Of a stretch of DNA of 64,000 bases, positions 16,413 to 23,894 are shown one piece after another. Each line of letters starts with the position of its first letter. The first letter of the stretch is position 1. The translations under genes and the position numbers were made by a program. The notes beneath the pieces are model-generated. The model was not told the origin of the DNA and did not search any database. It saw only the letters and a program-made list of their open reading frames with translations. The stretch comes from Myxococcales bacterium (GTDB lineage: Bacteria; Myxococcota_A; Polyangia; Polyangiales; Polyangiaceae): the NCBI GenBank assembly GCA_016720545.1, contig JADKKK010000013.1, positions 1 to 64,000 of the forward strand. The letters are read 5' to 3'.

Positions 16413-16897
16413 CGCGCGGGCGCCTCGCGCTGGAACGTGACGAACTCGACGCCGTCGGTCTCGCCGGCCACGCGCTCGGTCTCGTGGAACCCCGCGAGGC
16501 CCTCGAGCGGGAAGAACACGTCGGCCTCGACGTCGCGGTGGAGCCGCGTCAGGAACACCCGCGTGACCCGCGGGAGCGCGTCGCGGTAGATCGCCGCGCC
16601 GCCGATCACGCGCGGCTCGTCGTCCCCTTCCCACGCGAGCGCGAGGGCCTGGTCGAGGGAGGTCGCCGTCTCGCAGCCCGGCGCCTCGAGCGCTCGGTCG
16701 CGGCTGACGATGATGTTCCGTCGACCCGGCAGCGGCCGCCCGATCGACGCGTGGGTCCTGCGCCCCATGACGACGGCGTGCCCCAACGTCACGTTCCTAA
16801 AGTGACGCAAGTCCTCAGGAATATGCCAAGGCATCCCGCCCTTCAGGCCGATCGCCCCGGCGTTGGCGACACACGCGACGAGCGCGAGCGGTCTCAC
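16409..16897 (-). CDS. folA: Dihydrofolate reductase
   Basis: This 162-residue enzyme reduces dihydrofolate to tetrahydrofolate with NADPH, regenerating the cofactor consumed by thymidylate synthase, its operon partner. Family motifs are clear: ALVACVANAGAIGLKGGMPW, IPEDLRHF with the active-site Asp, VVMGRRTHASIGRPLPGR, then IGGAAIYRDALP and EADVFFPL. The usual LPW is MPW. The GTG start at 16897 overlaps the thyA stop (GTGA). Codons around the conserved HFRNVT segment (16791-16830) are AT-rich for this genome. Confidence 0.95.
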   Translation of the reverse strand: MRPLALVACVANAGAIGLKGGMPWHIPEDLRHFRNVTLGHAVVMGRRTHASIGRPLPGRRNIIVSRDRALEAPGCETATSLDQALALAWEGDDEPRVIGGAAIYRDALPRVTRVFLTRLHRDVEADVFFPLEGLAGFHETERVAGETDGVEFVTFQREAPAR

Positions 16898-17736
16898 ACA
16901 CTCACCTCGGCGCGGATGGCCGGATGCGGGTCGTAGCCCTCGAGCGCGACGTCGTCGAAGCGGTAGTCCCAGGGCTCCTTCGGGGGGCCGAGGATGGTGA
17001 GCTTGGGAGCGGGGCGCGGCGCCCGCGCGAGCTGGGTGCGGGCCTGGTCGAGGTGGTTCAGGTAGAGGTGCGCGTCGCCGAAGGTGTGGACGAGCTCGCC
17101 CACGCGGAGCCCGGTCGAGTGCGCGAGCAAGTGCGTGAGCAGCGCGTAGCTCGCGATGTTGAAGGGCACGCCGAGGAAGAGATCGGCGCTCCGCTGGTAG
17201 AGCTGACAGGACAGCTCGCCGTCCTGCACGTAGAGCTGGAAGAGCGTGTGGCAGGGCGGCAACGCCACGAGATCGGCCTCGCGTGGGTTCCACCCCGTGA
17301 CGACGAGGCGGCGGCTCGCGGGACGCTCGCGCAGATCGCGGGCCACCCGCGCGATCTGGTCGACGCCGTCGTTCTCGTAGCCGCCGGTGGCCGCGGCCGT
17401 GGCGCCGAAGTTTCGCCACTGGTGCCCGTAGACGGGCCCGAGCTCGCCCGCTTCGCGACCGAAGCGCGCGGTCTGCTCGGGCGTCGCCCACTCGTCCCAG
17501 ATTCGTACGTTGTCGGCCTTGAGCGAGCGCGTGTGGGTCTCGCCGCGGAGGAACCAGAAGAGCTCGTGCGCGACCGAGCGGAAGTGGACCTTCTTCGTCG
17601 TGAGCAGCGGGAAGCCTTCGCGGAGATCGAAGCGAAGCTGGTGCCCGAAGATGCCCAACGTGCCGGTGCCGGTGCGGTCTTCTCGACGCTTGCCCCGGGT
17701 AAGCACGTGCTCGAGGAGGTCGAGATAGCGCTGCAT
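16894..17736 (-). CDS. thyA: Thymidylate synthase
   Basis: ThyA methylates dUMP to dTMP using methylene-tetrahydrofolate. The 280-residue protein has the expected RTGTGTLGIFGHQLRFDL, PVYGHQWRNFG, catalytic Cys162 in ALPPCHTLFQLYV, SCQLYQRSADLFLGVPFNIA and the closing YDPHPAIRAEVSV. It is slightly longer than the 264-residue E. coli enzyme because of an Ala/Gly-rich loop near 112-123. It is the first gene of a tightly packed four-gene operon (thyA, folA, lipoprotein, binding protein). Confidence 0.96.
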   Translation of the reverse strand: MQRYLDLLEHVLTRGKRREDRTGTGTLGIFGHQLRFDLREGFPLLTTKKVHFRSVAHELFWFLRGETHTRSLKADNVRIWDEWATPEQTARFGREAGELGPVYGHQWRNFGATAAATGGYENDGVDQIARVARDLRERPASRRLVVTGWNPREADLVALPPCHTLFQLYVQDGELSCQLYQRSADLFLGVPFNIASYALLTHLLAHSTGLRVGELVHTFGDAHLYLNHLDQARTQLARAPRPAPKLTILGPPKEPWDYRFDDVALEGYDPHPAIRAEVSV

Positions 17737-17804
17737 CCGCCCGCGACTCTAGCAGCGGGGCGCGCGAGGATTCAACGCCACGCGCTCCGCGGTCGCGCCG
17801 CGCC

Positions 17805-19187
17805 TCAGTTGAGCGCCATGAGCGAGACGACCTTGAACGCGCCCTTCTCGACGACGAACTCCTGGCGGCGCGACCAGCCGCGCGCGCCGAGGGTCACCGT
17901 GTGGCGCCCCGCGGGCAGGCGCGCGCGACCGAAGACGACGCGCGCAGGGAGGGTCTCCCAGCTCCGCGTGTCCGGCGTGTCGGCCGCCGTGAGCGCGGCC
18001 TGCGTGAACAGCGAGAGCAGCGTGCCGATGAGGTCGCCGTTCTTGCCGCCCGCGGCGCTGCCCACCGCGCCCACCGCCGAGCCGGCGGCGTAGCGCGCGA
18101 TCATGCGGGTGATGGCGCTCGCGATGATGCGGCCCTCGATGCGCTCCCACGCGCGCCGCACCTCGCGCGAGACGTCGGCGACCTGCGAGAGCTCGAGGTA
18201 GCGCCCGTCGAGCTGGGCCGAGGGCGTCGCGTACGCCCCCTGCCCGGGCGCGAGCCTCGGGAAGTTGATCCAGGTGACGAGCCCCTGCGCGGCGAGCTTG
18301 TTCGCGGCGGCGACGTCGGGCCCGTGCACGTGGCCAGCGGCCAGCGTGAGCGCGAGGCCAATGGGGACGCGCTCAGCAATTTTGTGGGGCACGCGGCCGT
18401 GCCCGACGACGATGAGCACGTCGCCCGCGTCGGGATCGGACGGGGTGTCGCCCCTCCCTCCCCCGCTCTGCGCCAGCGCCGTGAGGCGAGGGCTCGAGTA
18501 GTTTCCGCGCGGGAGCAGATCGTGGACGGCGGGCGCGAGCGCGGGGTACGCGCCGAACGCGAGCGCCTCGTCGTAGTAGCGGAGCGCCTCGTCGGTGTCG
18601 CCCGACTTCTCGAAGGCGAAGCCCGCGAGCACGCCGCCGAGCGCGAGCATTCCGTTGTCGGATTCCTTCAGAACATCGCGCAGATAGCGCGTCATGACGG
18701 CGAGCCGCCGCGCCTCGACCTTGGCCCCCGAGAGGTCTCCCGTCTCCAGGTAGTTCAGCATGTTCAGCGCGTTGATGAGCAGCTTCTCGTGCGGCGGCGC
18801 GATGTACTTGCCCGCGGAGTCGCTGAAGACCCACGTGCCGATGGCATCGAGCGACGACTTCGACAGGTCGAGCATGTCGATGGCCTTGTCGGCCGCCTGG
18901 AAGTCGCGCTTGCTGTCGTCGAACGCGAGGACCGACTGCTGGATGCTCGCTCGGTCGAGCACGAGGAGCGCGTTGTCGCCGACCACCTCCGCGGGGAGAT
19001 CCTTCGAGCTCTTCACCTCGAGCTCCTCGTTCACCGCCGCGAGCGCCGCCTTGGAGTCGCCCTCGTCGAGCGCGGTGCGCATGCGGAGCGTGCGCGCCTC
19101 GTGGCCGCCGCAGCCGCTGAGGACGAGCGCCGCGCCGGCGATCGACGCCGCCGCGACCGCGCGAGCGAGGCGTGCGAGGGTGCGCAC
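17805..19187 (-). CDS. COG3014-like lipoprotein
   Basis: The 460-residue precursor has a lipoprotein signal ending LVLSGC. The mature part is helical and TPR-like (RTALDEGDSKAALAAVNEEL; KSGDTDEALRYYDEALAFGA), followed by a beta-rich domain (DVLIVVGHGRVPHKIAERVP; INFPRLAPG) and a C-terminal segment. This arrangement matches the uncharacterised COG3014 family, often found beside LpoB-like proteins. GTG 19187 directly abuts the stop of the LpoB-like gene upstream, so the two are almost certainly co-translated. By context it should act in the periplasm in peptidoglycan synthase regulation or outer-membrane maintenance; this is inference. Confidence 0.75.
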   Translation of the reverse strand: MRTLARLARAVAAASIAGAALVLSGCGGHEARTLRMRTALDEGDSKAALAAVNEELEVKSSKDLPAEVVGDNALLVLDRASIQQSVLAFDDSKRDFQAADKAIDMLDLSKSSLDAIGTWVFSDSAGKYIAPPHEKLLINALNMLNYLETGDLSGAKVEARRLAVMTRYLRDVLKESDNGMLALGGVLAGFAFEKSGDTDEALRYYDEALAFGAYPALAPAVHDLLPRGNYSSPRLTALAQSGGGRGDTPSDPDAGDVLIVVGHGRVPHKIAERVPIGLALTLAAGHVHGPDVAAANKLAAQGLVTWINFPRLAPGQGAYATPSAQLDGRYLELSQVADVSREVRRAWERIEGRIIASAITRMIARYAAGSAVGAVGSAAGGKNGDLIGTLLSLFTQAALTAADTPDTRSWETLPARVVFGRARLPAGRHTVTLGARGWSRRQEFVVEKGAFKVVSLMALN

Positions 19188-19853
19188 CTAGCGCACCATT
19201 TTGGTCACGTAGGCCTTGTGCTGCCAGACGATGGCGCTCGTCTCGACCTCGATCACCTGCATGAACATGAAGTACTGCACGCGGCGAGCGTCCTCGGAGC
19301 GCTCGTCGGCGGCCTGCACCTTGCCGGTCACGTAGTACTTCACGCCGAGCTGGCGCCCGTACTTGGGCACGCTCGCCTGGTTGAACACGCCGCTCCGGCC
19401 GCCTTCGACCTCGGCGATCATCGCGTTCTGACGCTCACGGCTGATGAGCTTCACGACCTGCGACTCGATGAGCCAGGACTCGGTCTCGCTCAAAATCGCG
19501 TCGAGCTGCGAGTCGATGTGCTCGCTCGTGGTGTTCGCGAAGGGGAAGATGGCCACGGTGGCCTGGGGATTCTGCGTGCGCCACTGGTTCATGATGGGCG
19601 CGGAGCGCAGGTGGTTGAGGTTCTCGTGGAGCATCCGCTGGATGTCCTCCTTGTCGAGGCCGGTGCTCATCGCGGCGTTGTCGATGCTGGGCTCCTGAGA
19701 GCCCCGCACGACCTCGCGACCGCCGCAGCCCACGGCGAACGTACCCAACGTACCCAACGTACCCAACGTACCGAGCGCACCGAGCGCACCGAGCGCACCG
19801 ACCGCGACGAGCGGCGCAGCCAACCGCGCCACGTTTCTGAAGAACCTAGACAT
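19188..19853 (-). CDS. LpoB-like penicillin-binding-protein activator lipoprotein
   Basis: LpoB family members are outer-membrane lipoproteins that reach through the wall to activate peptidoglycan synthases. The mature part matches the family: ATVAIFPFANTTSEHIDSQL, ESQVVKLISRERQNAMIAEV, YGRQLGVKYYVTGKVQAADE and VIEVETSAIVWQHKAYVTKM. The signal peptide core is made of tandem Leu-Gly triplets (ALGALGALGTLGTLGTLGTF) before the lipobox AVGC. I chose ATG 19853 because GGAGG lies seven bases upstream; the ATG at 19859 is too close to that site. The COG3014-like gene follows without a gap. Confidence 0.8.
   Translation of the reverse strand: MSRFFRNVARLAAPLVAVGALGALGALGTLGTLGTLGTFAVGCGGREVVRGSQEPSIDNAAMSTGLDKEDIQRMLHENLNHLRSAPIMNQWRTQNPQATVAIFPFANTTSEHIDSQLDAILSETESWLIESQVVKLISRERQNAMIAEVEGGRSGVFNQASVPKYGRQLGVKYYVTGKVQAADERSEDARRVQYFMFMQVIEVETSAIVWQHKAYVTKMVR
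19738..19800. repeat. Seven 9-bp tandem repeats encoding the LpoB-like signal core
   Basis: Seven consecutive 9-mers are present: three identical AACGTACCC units, one AACGTACCG and three AGCGCACCG units. They encode the repeated Leu-Gly-Thr and Leu-Gly-Ala triplets of the signal peptide. Change in copy number would stay in frame and only alter hydrophobic core length. Confidence 0.95.
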
Positions 19854-20024
19854 CGTCATTCCTCCGAAAGAGAGCCCGCGAGCCCAACGATTTGGACGGC
19901 CGGCTGCACGAAATGATGCAAGATTCGCGCTCGCGGGTGGCACGACACCGAGCGCCCGAACGCGCAGTGTTCGCCAAGAGCCGGGCACACGGCGCGAGAA
20001 CGGACGTTCACGGGGTTCGCCGGG

Positions 20025-21044
20025 TCACGGCGCCAGGGCCCGGTCGAGGGCGCCGGAGAGTACCGGCGCGTCGCTGGCCCCCTCGATGCGCTCCTGGCCG
20101 ATCCAGAGCGTTGGGAGGCCGTGACCGCCGGCGACCTTGAACTCCTCCGAGTCGGCGAGGATCCGCGCGTCGGTGGAGGGATCCTTCACGCACGCACGGT
20201 AGGCCTCGAGATCGACGCCGGAGGCCTTCGCGACGTCCTCGCAGCCGCGCGGGTCGAGGTCGGAGGGGGGCGTGGCGAAGAGCGCGTCGGCGACCGCGTC
20301 ACCCTTGCCGAGCTTGTCGGCGCAGACGCTCGCGCGCGCCGCGTTGATGGCGTTCAGGTGCATCGGCAGCGGCACCTGCTTGCGGGCCACGCGGACGCGG
20401 TCGGCGTGGCGTTTGAGCAGCGGCGCGAGCTCCTTGTGGTTGCGCCGACACCAGGGGCACTCGAAGTCGACGAAGTCGACGACCGTGGCCTTGCCGGGCG
20501 GCGTCTTGGCGAGCTCGGCGCGAATGGCCGGGGGCACCGAGGGCTTCACCACGAGCGAGAGCGCCGCGGGCACGACCATCGAGGCCGTCAACAGGCCCGC
20601 CGTGGCCATCGACGCGCCGCGGCCGGGCGGCGGGTCCCACGCGGTGCGGTAGCGGACCACGGCGGCGCCGAGGAGCAGCACCGCCGCCACGTCCGAGACG
20701 ACGCAGTAAGGGCAGAGCTGTCGCATGCGGAACTGCACGCCGAGGAGGGCCACGGAGACGACGGCGGCGAAGGTGGCCATGCACGCCTGCGCGAAGCGGA
20801 CCTGGGCGCCGCGAAGCCCCGTGAGCACGCCGAGCATGACGAACGCGGCGACGCCGAACGCGGGCGTGGGGACGCCGAGAACGTGGGCGAACACCGTGCG
20901 CTTCACAGCGTCGCAGCCGCCCCCCTGTGCGCAAAAGATAGGCACGGGTCGCGTGTAGTCTACAAGCAATACGGTGCTCGCGGCGAGGGCGAACAGGGCC
21001 GGCACGAGGAGCGAGGCCCAGCGGGCAGCGTCGTTGGCGCGCAT
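20025..21044 (-). CDS. VKOR-DsbA fusion, disulphide-bond formation protein
   Basis: The 339-residue protein joins a vitamin K epoxide reductase-type membrane domain (about 1-165) to a thioredoxin-fold DsbA-like domain (about 185-339). The VKOR half has loop cysteines Cys38 and Cys44 (CAQGGGC) and the quinone-side CPYC at 111-114 within several membrane segments. The DsbA half has FECPWC (Cys196, Cys199) and the cis-Pro loop GLPTLWIG. Such fusions oxidise periplasmic thiols and pass electrons to quinone, replacing DsbB plus DsbA. This fits the many Cys-containing envelope proteins here. ATG 21044 is used. It is divergent from RNase R with 100 bp between starts. Confidence 0.9.
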   Translation of the reverse strand: MRANDAARWASLLVPALFALAASTVLLVDYTRPVPIFCAQGGGCDAVKRTVFAHVLGVPTPAFGVAAFVMLGVLTGLRGAQVRFAQACMATFAAVVSVALLGVQFRMRQLCPYCVVSDVAAVLLLGAAVVRYRTAWDPPPGRGASMATAGLLTASMVVPAALSLVVKPSVPPAIRAELAKTPPGKATVVDFVDFECPWCRRNHKELAPLLKRHADRVRVARKQVPLPMHLNAINAARASVCADKLGKGDAVADALFATPPSDLDPRGCEDVAKASGVDLEAYRACVKDPSTDARILADSEEFKVAGGHGLPTLWIGQERIEGASDAPVLSGALDRALAP

Positions 21045-21144
21045 CGAGGTGGTCTCTTCCTTCGCCCGCAGCGCGCGAGAACGCAAGCGCGACGACCGCC
21101 ACCGAGCTTTGTCGCCGCGCGTTTCTCGCGTATCGCTCGTCGCG

Positions 21145-23811
21145 ATGACCTCCAAGAACGGCACCCTGCCCACCCTGCCGAGCCGCGCCACGATCCTCGA
21201 GCTTCTTGCCGGGAAGGATCACGCCGTCCACGCGCACGAGATCGGGATGACCTTGGGGGTCCCCGAGGCGCTCTACCCTGGGCTGCTCAGGCTGCTCGAC
21301 GACCTCGTATTCGACGGCCTCCTCTCTGCGCGCGACGGTCACAAGTTCCGCACGAGCTCTCGCGGCCGCGCGCGCGAGCAGGCGGTGGCCGAGCGCCGCC
21401 TCGCGAGCAAGCCCGCGCCGGAGCCCGCGCGGGGGGAGGCCCCTGCCAGGCCCGCCAAGTCCGCGAAGGGCCTACCCCGCCGCGAGCCGGCCCCGGCGAC
21501 GCCGAAGGCTGTTGCGCCCGCTGCCCCCTCTCGGGCGCGGCCGGGGGCGCCGGAGACGCCGCGACGTGAGCTGCGCCCCGGCGAACGCGAGGGCTCGCTC
21601 AGCGTGAACGCCCGCGGCTTCGGGTTCGTCTCCGGCGGCGACAAGGGCGACGACATTTACGTGCCCGAGGAGGCCCTCGCGGGCGGCCTCCATGGCGATC
21701 GCGTGATCGCGCGGATCGTTGGCCGAGGGCCGCGTGGGGCCGAGGGGCGCGTGGTCGAGATCCTCCAGCGCGGCTCGCCCCGCGTGGTCGGCACGCTGCG
21801 GCGGCGCGGCACCTCGGCGTGGCTCGAGCCCGACGACACGCGGATTCGGGGCCCCATCCACCTCACGGCGAGCGTGGACTCCGCCGGCGAGGAGGGGAAC
21901 AGCGGCCGCGACGGTCAGGCCGCGGTGGTGCGGATCACGCGCTTCCCGGAGAGCCCGAACGAGGCGCTCGAGGGGAAGATCGAGGCGGTCCTCGGCACGC
22001 CCGGCGAGCTGTCGGTCGAGGCCGCGAAGCTCCTCATCATGGCGCAGATTCAGGAGGTGCACACCGACGCGGCCATCGCGGAGGCGGAGCGCTTCGGGAC
22101 CGAGGTCCCAGACGAGCTGCTCGCGGGACGCGAAGATCTCACGCACCTCCCGCTGCCGACGATCGATCCGCGCGACGCGCGCGACCACGACGACGCGGTG
22201 TGGGTCGAGCGCACCGACGACGGCGGCTACCGAGCGGTCATCGCGATCGCCGACGTGTCTTCGTACGTGCGACCCGGCTCCGCGCTCGACGACGAGGCGA
22301 AGGCGCGCGGCTGCAGCATCTACCTCCCCGAGCGCGCGATCCCGATGTTGCCGCGGGCCCTCTCCTCGAGCCTCTGCTCCCTCTTGCCTGGCGTCACGCG
22401 GCTCTGCCTCGCGGTCGACGCCCGCCTCGACGCGGCAGGAAACGTCAAGAGTTTCCGCGTGATACGAGGCTTCATGAAGAGCCAAGCGAAGCTCTCGTAC
22501 GAGGACGTCGCCGTCACGCTGGGCTTCCTCGACGACGAGCCGGAGAGCGCCGCAGCCACGGCGCTGCGCCCCGGCCTCGAGATCGCCTACGAGCTCTCTC
22601 GCGTCCTCCGCGGGCGCCGCATGGAACGCGGCGCGCTCGACTTCGAGCTCCCCGAGCCCAAGATCACCCTGGAAGAGGGGCTACCCGTCGCGGTCACGAA
22701 GCGCAGCCAGAACCCGGGCATCAAGAAGGCGTACTCGCTCATCGAGGAGCTCATGCTCCTCGCCAACGAGGTGGTCGCGGGCTGGCTCGTCGAGCGCAAC
22801 CTCCCGTCGCTCTTCCGCGTGCACCTGCCGCCCGACGAGACCAAGCTCCAGAAGCTCGGCGTGATGTGCGCAGAGCTCGGCGTCGAGTTCGACGTAGAAC
22901 ACACGAAGGACCCGAAGGCCCTCGCCGGCCTCTTGAAGACGTTCGCCAAACACCCGCTGTCGGCGGTGCTGAACTCTCTCCTGCTCCGCAGCATGAAGCA
23001 GGCCACCTACGACGTGCAGAACCTCGGGCACTTCGGCCTCGCGTCGAAGGCCTACCTGCACTTCACCTCGCCCATCCGGCGCTACCCCGACGTGTGGGTG
23101 CACCGCACGGTGCACGCGCTCGCCCTGGGTGAGCGGCCGGAGCGCGACGTCGACGTGCTCGGCGAGGCCGCCGTCATGTCGTCGCAGAACGAGCGCAAGG
23201 CGATGGAGGTCGAGCGCGGCATCGTCGACCTTTATCGTGCATACTACATGAAAGATCACATCGGCGAGCGCTTCGTCGGCCGCGTGTCGGCGGTCGTCGG
23301 GAGCGGCGTCTTCGTCGCGCTCGACGAGCCTTTTCTGGAGGTGCTCGTGCGGGTCGAGGACCTGGGCGGGCTCGACTACGAGGTCGACGACTCGGGCCTC
23401 CGCGTGATCGGTCGGCGCTCGGGCGACGTCATCTCTCTGGGAGACGGGATGCTGGTCGAGGTCATCGACGTGTCGCTTCAGCGGCGCACCGTGCTCGGCA
23501 AGCGAATCTCGGGCACGAAGGCCGAGCGGCTTGGCCTCGCCAAGCTGCGCGAGAGTGTGCCCGGCGTGGTCGACGACGAGGGCGCCGTCCGTGGCGGCGC
23601 GCGCTCGGCACCGCAACGGCACCGCAACAAGAAGCCGCCGAAGGGCTCCAAGAACCGGGTGGTCGGCTCGCGCACGCCGCGATCGCCCGGCGCGAAGGCC
23701 GGGTCGAAGGCCGCGGCCGGGGCGAAGTCGAGCGCGCGGAAGCCCGCCGGTGGCAAGGCCGCGAAGTCGGCGAAGCCGACGCGGCCCGGCGGCGGCAAGA
23801 AGAAGCGCTGA
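21145..23811 (+). CDS. rnr: Ribonuclease R
   Basis: RNase R is a processive 3'-to-5' exoribonuclease that degrades structured RNA. In order: an N-terminal winged-helix region (about 12-70), a long basic Pro/Ala/Lys linker (about 72-145) not usual in the family, cold-shock domains (GSLSVNARGFGFVSGGDKGD), the RNB catalytic domain with metal-binding aspartates in DPRDARDHDD (341-350) and LHFTSPIRRYPDVWVHR, an S1 domain, and a Lys/Arg/Ala/Gly-rich C-terminal tail. The 888 residues exceed the E. coli length (about 813) mainly through these basic extensions. ATG 21145 is used. RNase II/VacB annotations would be equivalent. Confidence 0.95.
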   Translation: MTSKNGTLPTLPSRATILELLAGKDHAVHAHEIGMTLGVPEALYPGLLRLLDDLVFDGLLSARDGHKFRTSSRGRAREQAVAERRLASKPAPEPARGEAPARPAKSAKGLPRREPAPATPKAVAPAAPSRARPGAPETPRRELRPGEREGSLSVNARGFGFVSGGDKGDDIYVPEEALAGGLHGDRVIARIVGRGPRGAEGRVVEILQRGSPRVVGTLRRRGTSAWLEPDDTRIRGPIHLTASVDSAGEEGNSGRDGQAAVVRITRFPESPNEALEGKIEAVLGTPGELSVEAAKLLIMAQIQEVHTDAAIAEAERFGTEVPDELLAGREDLTHLPLPTIDPRDARDHDDAVWVERTDDGGYRAVIAIADVSSYVRPGSALDDEAKARGCSIYLPERAIPMLPRALSSSLCSLLPGVTRLCLAVDARLDAAGNVKSFRVIRGFMKSQAKLSYEDVAVTLGFLDDEPESAAATALRPGLEIAYELSRVLRGRRMERGALDFELPEPKITLEEGLPVAVTKRSQNPGIKKAYSLIEELMLLANEVVAGWLVERNLPSLFRVHLPPDETKLQKLGVMCAELGVEFDVEHTKDPKALAGLLKTFAKHPLSAVLNSLLLRSMKQATYDVQNLGHFGLASKAYLHFTSPIRRYPDVWVHRTVHALALGERPERDVDVLGEAAVMSSQNERKAMEVERGIVDLYRAYYMKDHIGERFVGRVSAVVGSGVFVALDEPFLEVLVRVEDLGGLDYEVDDSGLRVIGRRSGDVISLGDGMLVEVIDVSLQRRTVLGKRISGTKAERLGLAKLRESVPGVVDDEGAVRGGARSAPQRHRNKKPPKGSKNRVVGSRTPRSPGAKAGSKAAAGAKSSARKPAGGKAAKSAKPTRPGGGKKKR

Positions 23812-23894
23812 CAAACCTCGAGCGCGCTCGGCGTCGAGACGCGGAGCGCGCGCGAGGGAAGAGGAGACGCTCGAGCGGCTCTCTCCTCGGCGCT

